Below, piece after piece: positions 21,555-32,198 of a stretch of DNA of 64,000 nt (positions within the stretch are counted from its first letter, which is position 1; each line of letters starts with the position of its first letter). The stretch is taken from NCBI RefSeq assembly GCF_021134715.1, contig NC_060023.1, positions 372,001 to 436,000 on the forward strand, read 5' to 3'. Both the position numbers and the translations under genes were made by a program. The stretch is from Daphnia pulex. Its lineage: Eukaryota > Arthropoda > Branchiopoda > Diplostraca > Daphniidae. The notes beneath the pieces were generated by a model, which was given only the letters and a program-made list of their open reading frames with translations, was not told the origin of the DNA and did no database searches.

Positions 21555-22230
21555 ATGACATTAACTCTCAAATTGATTTCAGTGTCTGTGATGACTATCG
21601 GTTCCTTGTCCATCTTTTTCCAGGTGATTAATTGACTTGTTTTTCCCCTTTTATTTTTTAACAATTCGCTGCAAATTATTCATCAATTGTTTTCTTTACA
21701 TTGGCAGATCTGCGAGTTGATTTTGTTTCGATCAGCCAACAGCACCTTCAAAGAACCTGACATCGTTTCGGCCGGCATCTGGGGTGGAGTTTTCCTTGTC
21801 TTATTCGCTGGACTGCTCTTGAATAATCGGTAATCCAATTAATCAACGACACGACTCTTTGTCATTTTCATCTGTTCCTTTTGAACCCAACGTGTTGGCG
21901 TCTTTAAGGTTGAGAGATACCAGAGCTATACAGGGACTGGCCATTTACGGAATATTAGTTGGCGTCACTATCGTAGGATTGTATTCCTGGAGCATCAGCC
22001 GATACCAATCGGCCGTCTCCCGTTGCCAAAGCATCAGCGTATCCAACGTGAATTTGTGTACGCGAACTTAGTTAACTGATAACGTGTTTTTTGTTTTGTT
22101 TTCTATAACATCATTTGCATATTCAGGTGGTCGAGTGGCTCTCGATTCCTTGCTCGTCATTTGCGGAATTTTGACCGTGGGACTCAACGTCTGCACTGCT
22201 GCGATGGCGTCGAAATTTGCATTGGATTGA
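21555..22230 (+). CDS. Four-pass membrane protein, paralog 2
   Basis: Exons 21555-21623, 21708-21829, 21909-22057 and 22127-22230 give 147 aa; phases match paralogs 1 and 3 (0, 2, 1). Exon 1 was chosen because it supplies the expected hydrophobic first span and ends in phase 0 at CAG|GTGATT. Spans: ~6-23, ~45-62, ~68-86 and ~115-140. Diagnostic shared motifs are AGIWGG, YSWSISRYQ and ALDSLLVICGIL. Cys residues lie in the loop between spans 3 and 4. Function unknown. A truncated older copy of exon 2 lies at 16051. Confidence 0.75.
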
Positions 22231-22349
22231 ACAAGTTCGACGAACCGTTGTCAGCAGCTTATTTGAATATTATCGTAACAAGTTCAGTACTTGTTTTCTT
22301 TTTTACCCAGCTTGGCAACAATGAATGTTTTTTTTTTTTTTGTATTTGA

Positions 22350-23729
22350 TTAAATTATTCCATTAAAAGTCACAGTCCAATTGAATAGCGAATTGTTATT
22401 CAATTTAAAGTTGCTGTTGAAGTAGAGTTCAGTGGCCAGGTGAGAGGCGGCCATTTCATCTATGGAGGAGGTAAGCCACGTCACGAAATTGGCCACCAGC
22501 CCGAAATCCTCGTCCAGTAAGTCTTCCGATACGTCTGTAATTGATCCCAGCATTCTGTTGAAAACAGTCGAATAATTAAGAAATAATTTTATAACTTAGA
22601 AATAACTTAGAAATAATTTAGAAATAAAAAGTTTAGAAATAATTTTAAATAATGTCGAAATAATCAAAAATAATTTAGAAATAATTTTTACAGAAATATT
22701 TACATACAGGTCTGAGGCCAGCACTTGGACTTCCGCCTTTCTAGCGCACAATCCGTTGATGTAGAGGTCTTCGAACGGGAAATAGGGCGTGGTCTGGGCG
22801 GCCGCTAATAGAGGACCGATAGCGCTCGAGTCAATCAGATAACATCCGCCGGAGACGTACGTCGGGTACGTTGACCACGGCCACAATTGCCGATCGATGA
22901 TCCATTTGTCGCTGTCATCCGCCGGCTGAGATGACGAACCCAATTCTTTAGGTCTCAGAGGTTTCAAGTTGGACACGGAAGTCCCGTACACCCTAGGAAT
23001 TTTGGGCGGAAGCTGCTGGACGACCTCGGCCAAATTGCGGGTGTTTATGTAAATATCGTCGTCGCATTTAAAGATGAACGGAGCATCCGGACAGAATTTG
23101 GAAGCCCAGTGGAGTAGAGCGACGGATTTCAGAGTTAAATTCATATAAGTGTCGACCATGTCGACTTGGATCAAGTCCTCGTAAATGGAACTCTCGTTGC
23201 GGATGCCTTGCTGGACGGCGGATTGATCGGTCGATCCGATCAAGAAAGCGTATTGAATTCCTTTTAAATGAGTTACCCACGTCCGTCTGATTAATTTGCG
23301 GTGAAGAAAATTCCCTGGCGCGCTAATGACGACAATTAATAGCCTCCTATCATCACGACATCGGTCTGTGACTGTCCTCGGGTTGATTGAGTATCTGAAA
23401 TGGACGTCGTTCAACACCGGCCCGAATTCCGGTTTCAATGGGACACCTCCGGCGATGGGCTTCAACTTGAATTGTGACGTCATGTGACGGGTGTACTCGT
23501 CGACCCCGGCGAATTTTCCGGCAGATCGGCCGTGAAAATCATCGGCCAGCAACTGATGTCGGCTGCTGTTGGTTTCCGTGTTGAAATTGTGGCGAACTGA
23601 GATCAAGTAGAGATAGAAAACGGTTAAGGCGAGACTAAAAAGCCGAAGCCACTGCATGACGACACTGAGAACCGACATGGTGACTGCCGACTGGCTGCGG
23701 TCCACTGAAACTAATTTTATCTCATTCAA
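22350..23729 (-). CDS. Beta-1,3-galactosyltransferase-like protein (GT31)
   Basis: Exons 22708-23729 and 22350-22554 give 408 aa. A type II membrane anchor lies at ~28-45 (LRLFSLALTVFYLYLISV), then a stem and the GT31 catalytic domain with RRTW (~148-151), the metal-binding FKCDDDIYIN (~220-229), YPTYVSGGCYLI (~288-299) and EDLYINGLCARKA (~320-332). The family transfers galactose or a related sugar from a UDP donor to glycans in the Golgi. The second exon encodes a ~68-residue tail. A later start at residue 18 or 25 is possible and would still keep the anchor. The motifs are intact, so the enzyme is probably active; acceptor unknown. Next to a C1q gene, as its truncated copy is at 16172. Confidence 0.9.
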
Positions 23730-23984
23730 TTAAGGGCTACACCCAATAATGTTTGGCGATGGACAATCGACAGATGCGGTTACTACTTAAACGGATGTAT
23801 GCACAGTTGCGCAAGGTTGGAGCGACCAGACATTAGCGTCACAACAGCTGTTTCTAGTTGACACATTTTTATAGGTTGACTAAGTACGTTCACTATTATT
23901 AGTCGTTTACAATTTTATTCTGATAATGTACAAGTCTGAGATTTCAGGAAGTGATTTTTTATTAATAAAGGAAGGAATTAAATT

Positions 23985-24735
23985 TTAAATTAATGTGCTG
24001 CGCGTTCTAGGTGGAGCCAATGGATCCGATTTGTAGAAGTAAGTCGGTTTGGACCTGTTGATTGGCCGGCGACAGGTGGAGTAGAGGATGGCCGAGTTGA
24101 CGATGATTGCAAAAGAGCCGAGGGCGATCATCAGTCCATGCAGAGTCACTAGGGCTTTACCTGTCGATACATTTGTCTAATTAATTTAAATATTATGTGC
24201 TGAATAATAATGTTAACGTTTTATTTACACGACTCAGGATCGATGAGGAGACCGGGTGCGTAAAATTCGCAAATTTCCCACGTCGTGTAAACTTTGAAGA
24301 ATCGATTCAAATTCCATGAGTAAATGACCAACATGATTAAGCCGCTGGCAATTGACAGACAGGTAAGTATCAGTATCCAAAGATCCTTGCCGGGTCTAGT
24401 CAATCAAGTTAATCATTAGAAATTAATTTTTTTTCTTTACAAGGATTTGAATGATTTACCTGTCCAGTATAATCAAAGTGGCGGCGGCTATCATCACAGC
24501 CCCGCCCCACAGTCCCGAAGAGACGTAATCAACCACCTGGCGAGTGACGGCATAACTTGCAATCTACCAAAACGATTTTTCACGTAATCATTAATTATTA
24601 TGTACTTATTTCTGAGCTGATTTCTAAAGGTTGTTTCTTCATCTTTAATTATTTAGCCAAAATTGAACATACCTGGGCACTGATGGATAAAAGTCCGATC
24701 AAGATACTAGCGGTTGCCAACAATTTCCGGTACAT
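23985..24735 (-). CDS. Four-pass membrane protein, paralog 3
   Basis: Exons 24673-24735, 24460-24563, 24229-24395 and 23985-24160 give 169 aa with intron phases 0, 2, 1, the same as paralogs 1 and 2. Four hydrophobic segments: ILIGLLSISA, the GLWGGAVMIAAATLIIL span, ILTCLSIASGLIMLVIYSW and GLMIALGSFAIIVNSAILY. The conserved YSW....(R/Q)(Y/F) motif follows span 3, and two Cys occur in the loop. Unlike the others it has a basic, Pro-rich cytoplasmic tail after span 4 (RRPINRSKP to PLAPPRTRSTLI). It lies in opposite orientation to paralog 2. Function unknown. Confidence 0.78.
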
Positions 24736-24739
24736 TTCT

Positions 24740-25360
24740 CATCGCCACACTGGCGGATGTGATGATGAGCACAACAACACGTTGACTGAACTGCGGGAGT
24801 AAACAGGGTGTGGCACTTGGTTGTAAATAATAGGATACAGATGGGGCTAGAGCCGCTAGCTCGAGCAAAGCACAATAGAACTATCTCTAATGAATGCAAA
24901 CGCACTTGTGTTTCCTTATCACGTTCCCGGAGCGATCACGTCGAACGGCCTGTCCACGGGTCGTGTCCCAATTTGAAATGATGATAACTTTGATAAGATA
25001 GGGATTGACTAGGAGATGGAATGCCTTTCGAGATATTACACTGGTGACCCAAAAGCTAAGAACAAGTTCTAGTATCTTTTAAATTTTTTGGCTTTATCGA
25101 GGCCATCAATCGCAATTGTTTGTAACAAATTAACTATGTATGTTCTAATTTGGGGAATGAATTTAATTAAGGCGGCTTGCGGTTTGAACAAATCTATCTA
25201 GAGAAAATTGTTTGAAGCTTCATAATAGAACCGGGAATGACGAAATAAAAATAATGAAGATTCAAAAAATGTCTTTATTGAAACACAGGTAACAATTTGG
25301 TATAGGACTCCTTGTCGTTGGTAAATTTTCTTAATTATGTATAAAAACACATTTTTCGGT
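24740..25360. other. Intergenic, no gene seen
   Basis: Upstream of paralog 3. No ORF with splice support or RNA gene is visible. Confidence 0.4.
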
Positions 25361-25369
25361 AATTGTCCC

Positions 25370-25870
25370 TTTTGAATATTGAGTGTTGTATATCAAAATA
25401 ATTGTCTAAAATAACTTTTTGCAATGGTGTAAATCATTTCGAAAATTGGTTGACAAATATAAATAGCCAAAATTTTTGATGTGAAGTACAGCCTCGTAGC
25501 ACATACGCTAGCAGCTACGCTAGTCAGTCACCGGACCTGAGATGAATATGAACTGGAATAAATGTAAGGAACCTGATGAAATGGATAGGCAGCGATGTCG
25601 CGGATCGCTACTATCCCGAGACTGAAATTCTTTTTGGGTAAATTATTTTTATTTATTTAATAATTTATTGAATTGCTAAAAATTTTCGTCGAATTAGTTA
25701 TCTGTGATTTTTCACACCAATTTTCATTTCGTGTTGCGTGTTATTTTGTCTTGACCGTCTTGACTCTCCAAAGAAATCTCTAGTCACTTTATATAAATGT
25801 AATCTTCCTTACAATTTCAATTTGTAATACTATTACAGTATGACCCATTCATTAATATATGTCATTAACT
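25370..25870 (+). other. Conserved non-coding block, copy D (most diverged)
   Basis: TATAAATA at 25458-25465, AGTACAGCCTCGTAGCACA just after, and CTACTATCCCGAGACTGAA at 25608-25626. The segment between the TATA and that motif is unrelated or heavily diverged from A-C, so the conserved parts are the promoter, the leader start and the ACTATCCCGAGACTGAA string. Confidence 0.5.
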
Positions 25871-25914
25871 GGACAACTGCCCATTAGTTGAATTAACTCT
25901 TGTGCTCTTAAGAG

Positions 25915-27860
25915 GAACCATATGTAAAGGTTGCCGAAACCGTTTAAACCGTTTTCCTATCCCCTTCTCTAAAATTCCATCATGGCCGACTTCTACAGCC
26001 TGTGAGTGTGAGCCTGACACTTCGGCACTTTGGAATCAAGCTGTGAATTAAGTAAACGGGGAATATTGGCCACAAGATTTGTTAATGTAATCAAAGAGAA
26101 CAATTTTTATTTTTAAACTTTATGTTGTTACAATCTGTGTTCATGAGAGAATCCTAGAGTTTAATATGACAGTATTTCAGTTGTTTTCCAATCAACTAGT
26201 GGAATCTAGTTGCTTGTTAGCTGATGATGTCTTCAAAAATCCAAGGTATTTCAGTTATTTCCAAACAATTTTTCTTCCAAATTTCTGAATTCATATTAAG
26301 GTAGAGTCAGATACAGATACTTTTCAGAGTCTAGGGGTCTAGGCGTTCAGGCATCTCTTCAACCTAACAGCATTTTGTTTTTTTTTCGATAAAGTGGGAG
26401 GTTTTACTTAGACATTTGGTAGTATTATTTTATGTGGCCACACCATCTAGGAAAAATATTAATAGGAAATTTAAAGGGTAACAGTATCCGAGTTACAGTT
26501 TTCTCTTGTCCCTAATATAACAACTAAAAATGCTTAGTGTTCTTTTCGTTCTTCTTCTCTGGCCCACCATATTTTCATTTCCAAGAGTAGATAAGGATCT
26601 ATGTATTTCAATATTTGTTATCTCTGGTATTCAATTATTCACATATTTAAAATTTAAAAATATTATGTTTCTGTGGACTGTAGTGCATGGGTTAGGGATA
26701 TATACTAAATTAAACTAACATATACAAATGCATAACATATTGCTTTTCACATCTATTTAGGGTGTGGAATCCTGGAAGTGTTGCTGACTTCTAACTCCGC
26801 CGCTCCAACTCCAGTCAACATTTGGTCTTGCGGATGCATCTATACATACTTTCTTGCCAGAAGTCATTCTTTTGTGAGCTGCCGGAGGATTTTGAATCCT
26901 CCCAACATTTTTAAGTAAGACGCACAAACCTTATTTTTGTTTAAGCTTGCTTTTAATTTTGAACTCGTTTTTTGACAGCATTATTAGTTATTTCCCTGAG
27001 ATCGCGTGTCGGCCGCCGACGTCAATCTACAACGCATTTTTTTTCTTTATTAGAAATTTGTGGTCCTGGCACGGCGATCCTTGAGCAGATGCTGGCCTTG
27101 TCCATGACGGAAGACTGATTCTCTGCACCACCGATATCTTCGCCAAGCACGCTGATCCAGTTTCACTGCTTCTTGAGCTGCTACTCAACTCGTCTTGCTT
27201 CACTGACTACTTAGACAACTTCTGTGATCGCTTCCGTCCGCTGTGACACACCTGTAGTCACTCACCAAAGAATTATGCAAAGGTACCCGAAAATTGACTA
27301 ATTCCCGTAGATTATCTAACAGCTTTAAACTGCTTTAAACTCTTGTGTCCGAGTTGGTAAATCAGGACCTTCTTGCGAGTCGAAAGCGAAGTGTCTGACT
27401 TCAATGTTTCTTTTTTCTAACGCCTTTACCATGGAGTTTGATCATTTTCAACTGTTTAATAGTCAGTTTCAGTTATTTTCCAAATCCCAGAAAACATTTA
27501 TCGGCAGTTACTGTGTGGTAATTTTTGGTAGATAACTGACGATTAGCAATTTTCGTCAATTGCTTTTTTGTCTACTTCCGGTTTCTAAATTTTAGTTAAT
27601 AGTTCTGTAAATAATCATCTGACGACAAAAAGAACCAGATATTCGTGATCCTAATTTAATTTGGTTGTCAATAGACAGTATTGGAAAATCGTCCAAAATA
27701 GTTTAGGAAAATTCTCGATTTTGGCCAAATTTTGGTTTTCGTTATTCCAATCAAAAATTAAAAACCCGCTGATTTCAGTTCTCCCCTTTGCGTCGAAGCA
27801 TGTGCAAGTTTTCATTTTCAAATTAAACTTTTTTAGAGGACCTTGAACGCCGAACAATTA
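25915..27860 (+). pseudogene. Decayed partial copy of the 36.7-41 kb segment
   Basis: 25915-26720 aligns in patches with 36720-37500 (GTTGCCGAAACC, CCGACTTC, CCATCTAGGAAAAAT). 26760-27420 aligns with 39770-40480 (GGAATCCTGGAA, GTGGTCCTGGCACGG, GTCCATGACGGAAGA). 27560-27850 aligns with 40660-40870 (CTACTTCCGGTTT, ATTCTCGATTTTGGCCAAAT). The cuticle gene that lies between these parts at 37.5-38.2 kb is missing here. No convincing ORF remains. Confidence 0.6.
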
Positions 27861-28940
27861 ATGATTTTGGTCGGTGGTTGACTACGAGAGCCGTATTGTA
27901 ATAGAATCAATTGCCGTTTGATGTCCTTTGTTTTCAAACATGGACTCGTTGAGTTTCAAAAATTTCTGATGTCAGAAGTTGAGGTAAACCACGGTATTAA
28001 ACCAGCCATCACATTCAAAATAGGCTGATTGCTTGTTCAGTTTTGTTTCTTATTTCCCCTGCCCCGTAGTGAGTTGCTGCCACTCACTACGGTGTACTTG
28101 GATAATTTTTCCATCATATAATTTGCAAAGGTTTGAATTCCTTAAGGTTACTGAATGTAATTTTTGATGCGTGAATTTACAAGTAATCTAGCCTATAATT
28201 TCCTTTCGGACCGTAACTGCTGTACATTTTACCAAAATGTCATCTCTTGCTATGCTGCAACATTTTGTCGAAATGTCGTCTATTTGCCATGCTAGCTGTA
28301 TCAGCTGTACGTCTCAATTTTTTCTCGATTGGTGCTCTTCAAACACCATCAACATGTTGATTTGAATTTAAATCCCCCTTGTCCCTGTCCCTATTAAACC
28401 ACTCAATTTGGCTTAACCAACCAACAATACTTTATTTCTTACACACATCTCTGTATTCTACTATTCCTAGATAAGGTGTGCGTTGTAAACCGCGTTATTT
28501 GAGGAGGATCCTGAGTCTAACCAGGAAGCCTACTATGACTAATCGCTCACTTTGCCTCGAGCGCCGTTCTTTATTTACAGAACGAGTTAGATCTCGAGTC
28601 ATATGATTAGAAAAAGATGTTAGAAAATCAATTCCTCGTTTTTGTACCCCGCGACTTTTGTTGAAAGTTTATGTGGTATCTACCACTGTCCTGCTTTTGT
28701 GCTCGAGTTATTCGGTCTCAGCGACCGCTGTACAGAATTGTTTCATTCCTGATTTAGATATCGTCAATTGACGTTCACGGGTGGTTTCAGTTCCTTTGTT
28801 AACGGAACTAAACTTGATTTTTTAATGCTACCATTCTGCCATGTAATACTCATTTGTTCTGTCCTCATCTCAATCAAAGAAAGACCGAGTTTGTACCATT
28901 TGTTTAGCTTCAGTGAAAACTTAAACAAATTTTTTAATTG
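27861..28940. other. Intergenic with a short perfect hairpin
   Basis: No gene seen. A perfect 11-bp inverted repeat CCGTAGTGAGT / ACTCACTACGG with a 7-nt loop occupies 28064-28092. Confidence 0.5.
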
Positions 28941-29021
28941 TTTTACATCCCAGCAGTAGTTGATCAAATGCCACCGTAAATTGCACATTGCATTTGATCA
29001 ACTACAGGACAAAATGTAAAA
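28941..29021. ncRNA. Precursor-miRNA-like hairpin 1 (hypothetical)
   Basis: TTTTACAT (28941-48) pairs with ATGTAAAA (29014-21). After a 7+8 nt internal loop, a perfect 16-bp stem pairs GTAGTTGATCAAATGC (28956-71) with GCATTTGATCAACTAC (28990-29005), leaving an 18-nt loop. The total of 81 nt is the size of an animal pre-miRNA. It may instead be a small foldback transposon. No known miRNA is recognised. Confidence 0.35.
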
Positions 29022-29042
29022 GAACAAGGTCCAGCCTACAGT

Positions 29043-29091
29043 CCATAGTTGGCCAAGAGAATTTCTGTGTTACTCTCTCGACCAACTACGG
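29043..29091. ncRNA. Precursor-miRNA-like hairpin 2 (hypothetical)
   Basis: CCATAGTTGGCCAAGAGA (29043-60) pairs with TCTCTCGACCAACTACGG (29074-91) at 16 of 18 positions, with a 13-nt loop. It lies 21 nt after hairpin 1 and shares TAGTTG in its outer stem. Confidence 0.3.
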
Positions 29092-29099
29092 AGAGTAGA

Positions 29100-32000
29100 C
29101 TGACGATGGAACGTTGGATGGCCAGCCTTTTAAATGAAATATGAAGGCCATCAACCTGTTAAAAAAAGGGGGACAATCTCAAGGTTTGTTAATCTGTGGT
29201 AGAAAAGTATTCCAAGGTTCATGTAATTATGTAAGAATATTGGAGATTTCAAGGTAAACGTAGGGAGATAATCAAATCTAGTGGGACGTCAGCTATTAAT
29301 GTTTTCATTTGTTTGTTTTTTCATGCTATGGATTTGGATTTGTAGCCTTGAACTTTAGATAAGACAGGTTTGGAGTATATAATTATTGGTGATTGTTAAT
29401 TCTTTTTAGCCTTTGTATTCTTTTTTGCGAAAAATTTCTTATCGGTTCTTTGAATTGTCCAGTTCAATCTACCACGAGTTTAAATTTATAACTCAGTTGC
29501 GTATCGTTAGTTGAACCAATAAGAGAACTTGTTAAGGTTTTCTAAAATCAATTGAAATCAGCGCTGATTGAAATCATGTAAAGCGTTGATAATTTGTCCG
29601 TCAGATGGCTCCGTTGAGTGTTAACAGCTGATTCAGCCATGACATTGAATGATGGTCTTCGTTTTATTGATCATCATCTCGTGGAACTCATAACATGAGA
29701 AATGTTTGTGTACAGAAAACGGAACGATAACTCTTTTGTAAACGTGCGTGGCTGCACGAAATAATAATGGAAAAAAAAACAAGAACAAATCAAATTAGAA
29801 AATGTGATCGTCTCTCGTGTGATGCGTCTGATCTGTGGTACTACCTCTCCATATTCTCCACTCGATGCTTTTTAACGGGTAAATAAAACTAAGAATAGAA
29901 ATGCCATGGAAATGCGATGATTATATGGGAGCTTAAATAGTTAAGTTGAACCTGTTCTAAGTTTGTGAAATGCTATCCTGTCTAGCACATGTAAGCCTCC
30001 TGTCGATGTATGGTATTTTGTTTGCACAATGTAACCTTTTTCTTTTGTGCAGATTTGAGGCAAGAGCCAGCCATCGTAAAAACATGAAGTGCTGATTTGG
30101 TCATCAGTCTGTCTGTCTCACCTGCCGTCACCAAATATCTCAGCATTATCTCAACATCACCGCTTAGGTAATGTTTTTGGATACTATTATTCCTGCATGA
30201 CCTGCTAGATATTTTATTGTTGCATTGCCTGCATCAATGCAGTGTATTACATAATTTTAACCTTGAATTGACACATTTATTAACAATAACAGTTTACCTT
30301 AGTGTCCCGTTTTCAACTTGTCCTGATTTGTTGTTGTTATTCTGTGAATATTTTTCGTATAACCCATTTCCATTTTTTTGTTTAGGTGAAAACATCCAAT
30401 TCCAATGCAATGGCATTGGAAAAACTACCTATGTCAATCGAGTTGCGGATGTCGATGTTGGCCTAATTCACGAGGACACCCAATGGAATGCAGAAAATCA
30501 AGGCCAGCCCGGAATGGACGCAAGTGGAACTACACAACTACAGGCGAGTTTGATCAGCACCCAACCCAGCGTATCCGGCTGTTTCGATGACGATCGCTGA
30601 TATCCAATTAATGCAAGGTATGAAATCATTTCAATTCTTTTGCCGCTATAGAATATGGCGCAGCTGAGTTTGGAATTCGTTGGCGGTGGTCGAATCGATC
30701 GATGACTGAAGCCCAGCTGATATGCAGATGATGCTATTTTTCTTTTAAGTTTGTGATTGGGCATCGTGTTTATTTTTAGGCTTGTTGACTTGATGAATCA
30801 TTCGCATTTGATTTAGACTTGTGCTTTTCTTATTGCCAAACTGCAGACAAAACTTGTTACTATTTCTGGGGTCCAAGATTTTGTGAGTTTCAATCATTCA
30901 TTCAGCGGCACTGTCGAAAAAACGAAAGAATTTGTGTGCGGGTTATAGTAATGCTTCGTTTATTCCACCAGAGTTCACCTTATTTATTCATCCGAATCAT
31001 TCATGTTTTTAAAAAAGCTAATGGGACATGAGGCCTAATCGACTTCATTCTCGCAACTGCTACCATTTTAATTTGGGAAAATAATTCGAGTGACTGATGA
31101 GTCAACTTTGTTATCTAATCTTATCGCTCGCACGACTCAACAATTTGACAGCTCAAAACCGTGTGACTTACAATAACGCTCACCGTGCTGGGCTAAACAG
31201 TCGGCTTGACAGCTACCTTTTTTTCTTACGCTGATGAACATGAGATGTTATGTCCCTAACAAGGAAAACCAAAAGTAATTTGTTTGCTTTGTTATATGTT
31301 TATTTTGAATTCTGAATTGTTATTCAAAGTATCGGTGAAGTTTTTTTTTGTTTGTTTTCATATTTTTATTTGAAATTTGAAGCACATTGTCAGCTAGGTC
31401 TCGGTAAACAATAGGAGCGAGTCAAAGGAATTTGGATGGACTTTGTGGAGTTTTCTAAATTCGGGGTGGAGGTTTAAAGGAAAGGAGAAGAGGTAATGGA
31501 GAGTGGGAGGTTAAAATTGGTTAAATTTTGCAAGTTTCAAAGCTAGAAAAGAGAAAGAAGGTGAAAAATAGAAAAGAAATTGGGTTGGAATACTGACACG
31601 TTCACCCAACCAAACTTAATAATTCGACAACAATTCGACGCACCTTCAACAAGCAAAGCAACTGCATTTCCACAATGGTCTGAAAATATTTCGACAACAG
31701 ATGTAGCGAGTAAATACTTCGACCTAACCTAACTTAAAATTACCTTAACTAACTTAACCTAATCTTAAAAACTAATTGTCCAAGTACTTTGGCTACACTG
31801 TGTCGACGTATTCACGCACCAGTCGAAATGCAGTTGCCTTATGCCGAAGGTACATCGAATCGGTGTCGAATTAAAGTTTGGTCGGATGAAACTTCCAATA
31901 TCCGACCCAATTGTGAAGGAAGAAGATGACGAAAAAGATAAAAAGAAGAAGAAAAAAAAGATGAAGATAAAGAATTAAGGGGAAGAAAAAGAAAGAAAGA

Positions 32001-32190
32001 ATACTCGGTTTAATTTTCTCTTCCGGTCCTGTCCTGACTACTTCCGGTTTCCACCTTCCTAGCCATCGCGTCATCTCTCGGATCCTCAACACTCTTTTCT
32101 CTCAGTTCATTTTCACTCTTGATCTCAACTTCCTTTACACTTTAGCCAGGCCTCCTCTTCTCCTGATATCCAACCTCCTTCCTTGTGAGC
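29100..32190. other. Gene-poor region
   Basis: No supported gene. One copy of a dispersed repeat lies at about 29900-30130. 31420-32000 is purine-rich with many GAAGAA/AAAAGA runs. ORFs here lack splice context, homology or sequence features of a protein. Confidence 0.45.
29900..30130 (+). repeat. Dispersed repeat, copy 1
   Basis: Shares with 35390-35600, and with the reverse strand of 59860-60070, the pieces GTCGATGTATGG/GTCAATGCATGGCAGTTT, TTTGCACAATGTAACC, and GTGCAGATTTGAGGC.GAGCCAGCC. Probably an old mobile element fragment. Confidence 0.55.
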
Positions 32191-32198
32191 TACTGCTT

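Noticed and set aside
30217-30600. 127-codon plus-strand ORF in the gene-poor region
   Set aside because: No signal peptide, domain, splice context or paralog; low-complexity N-terminal part. Treated as chance.
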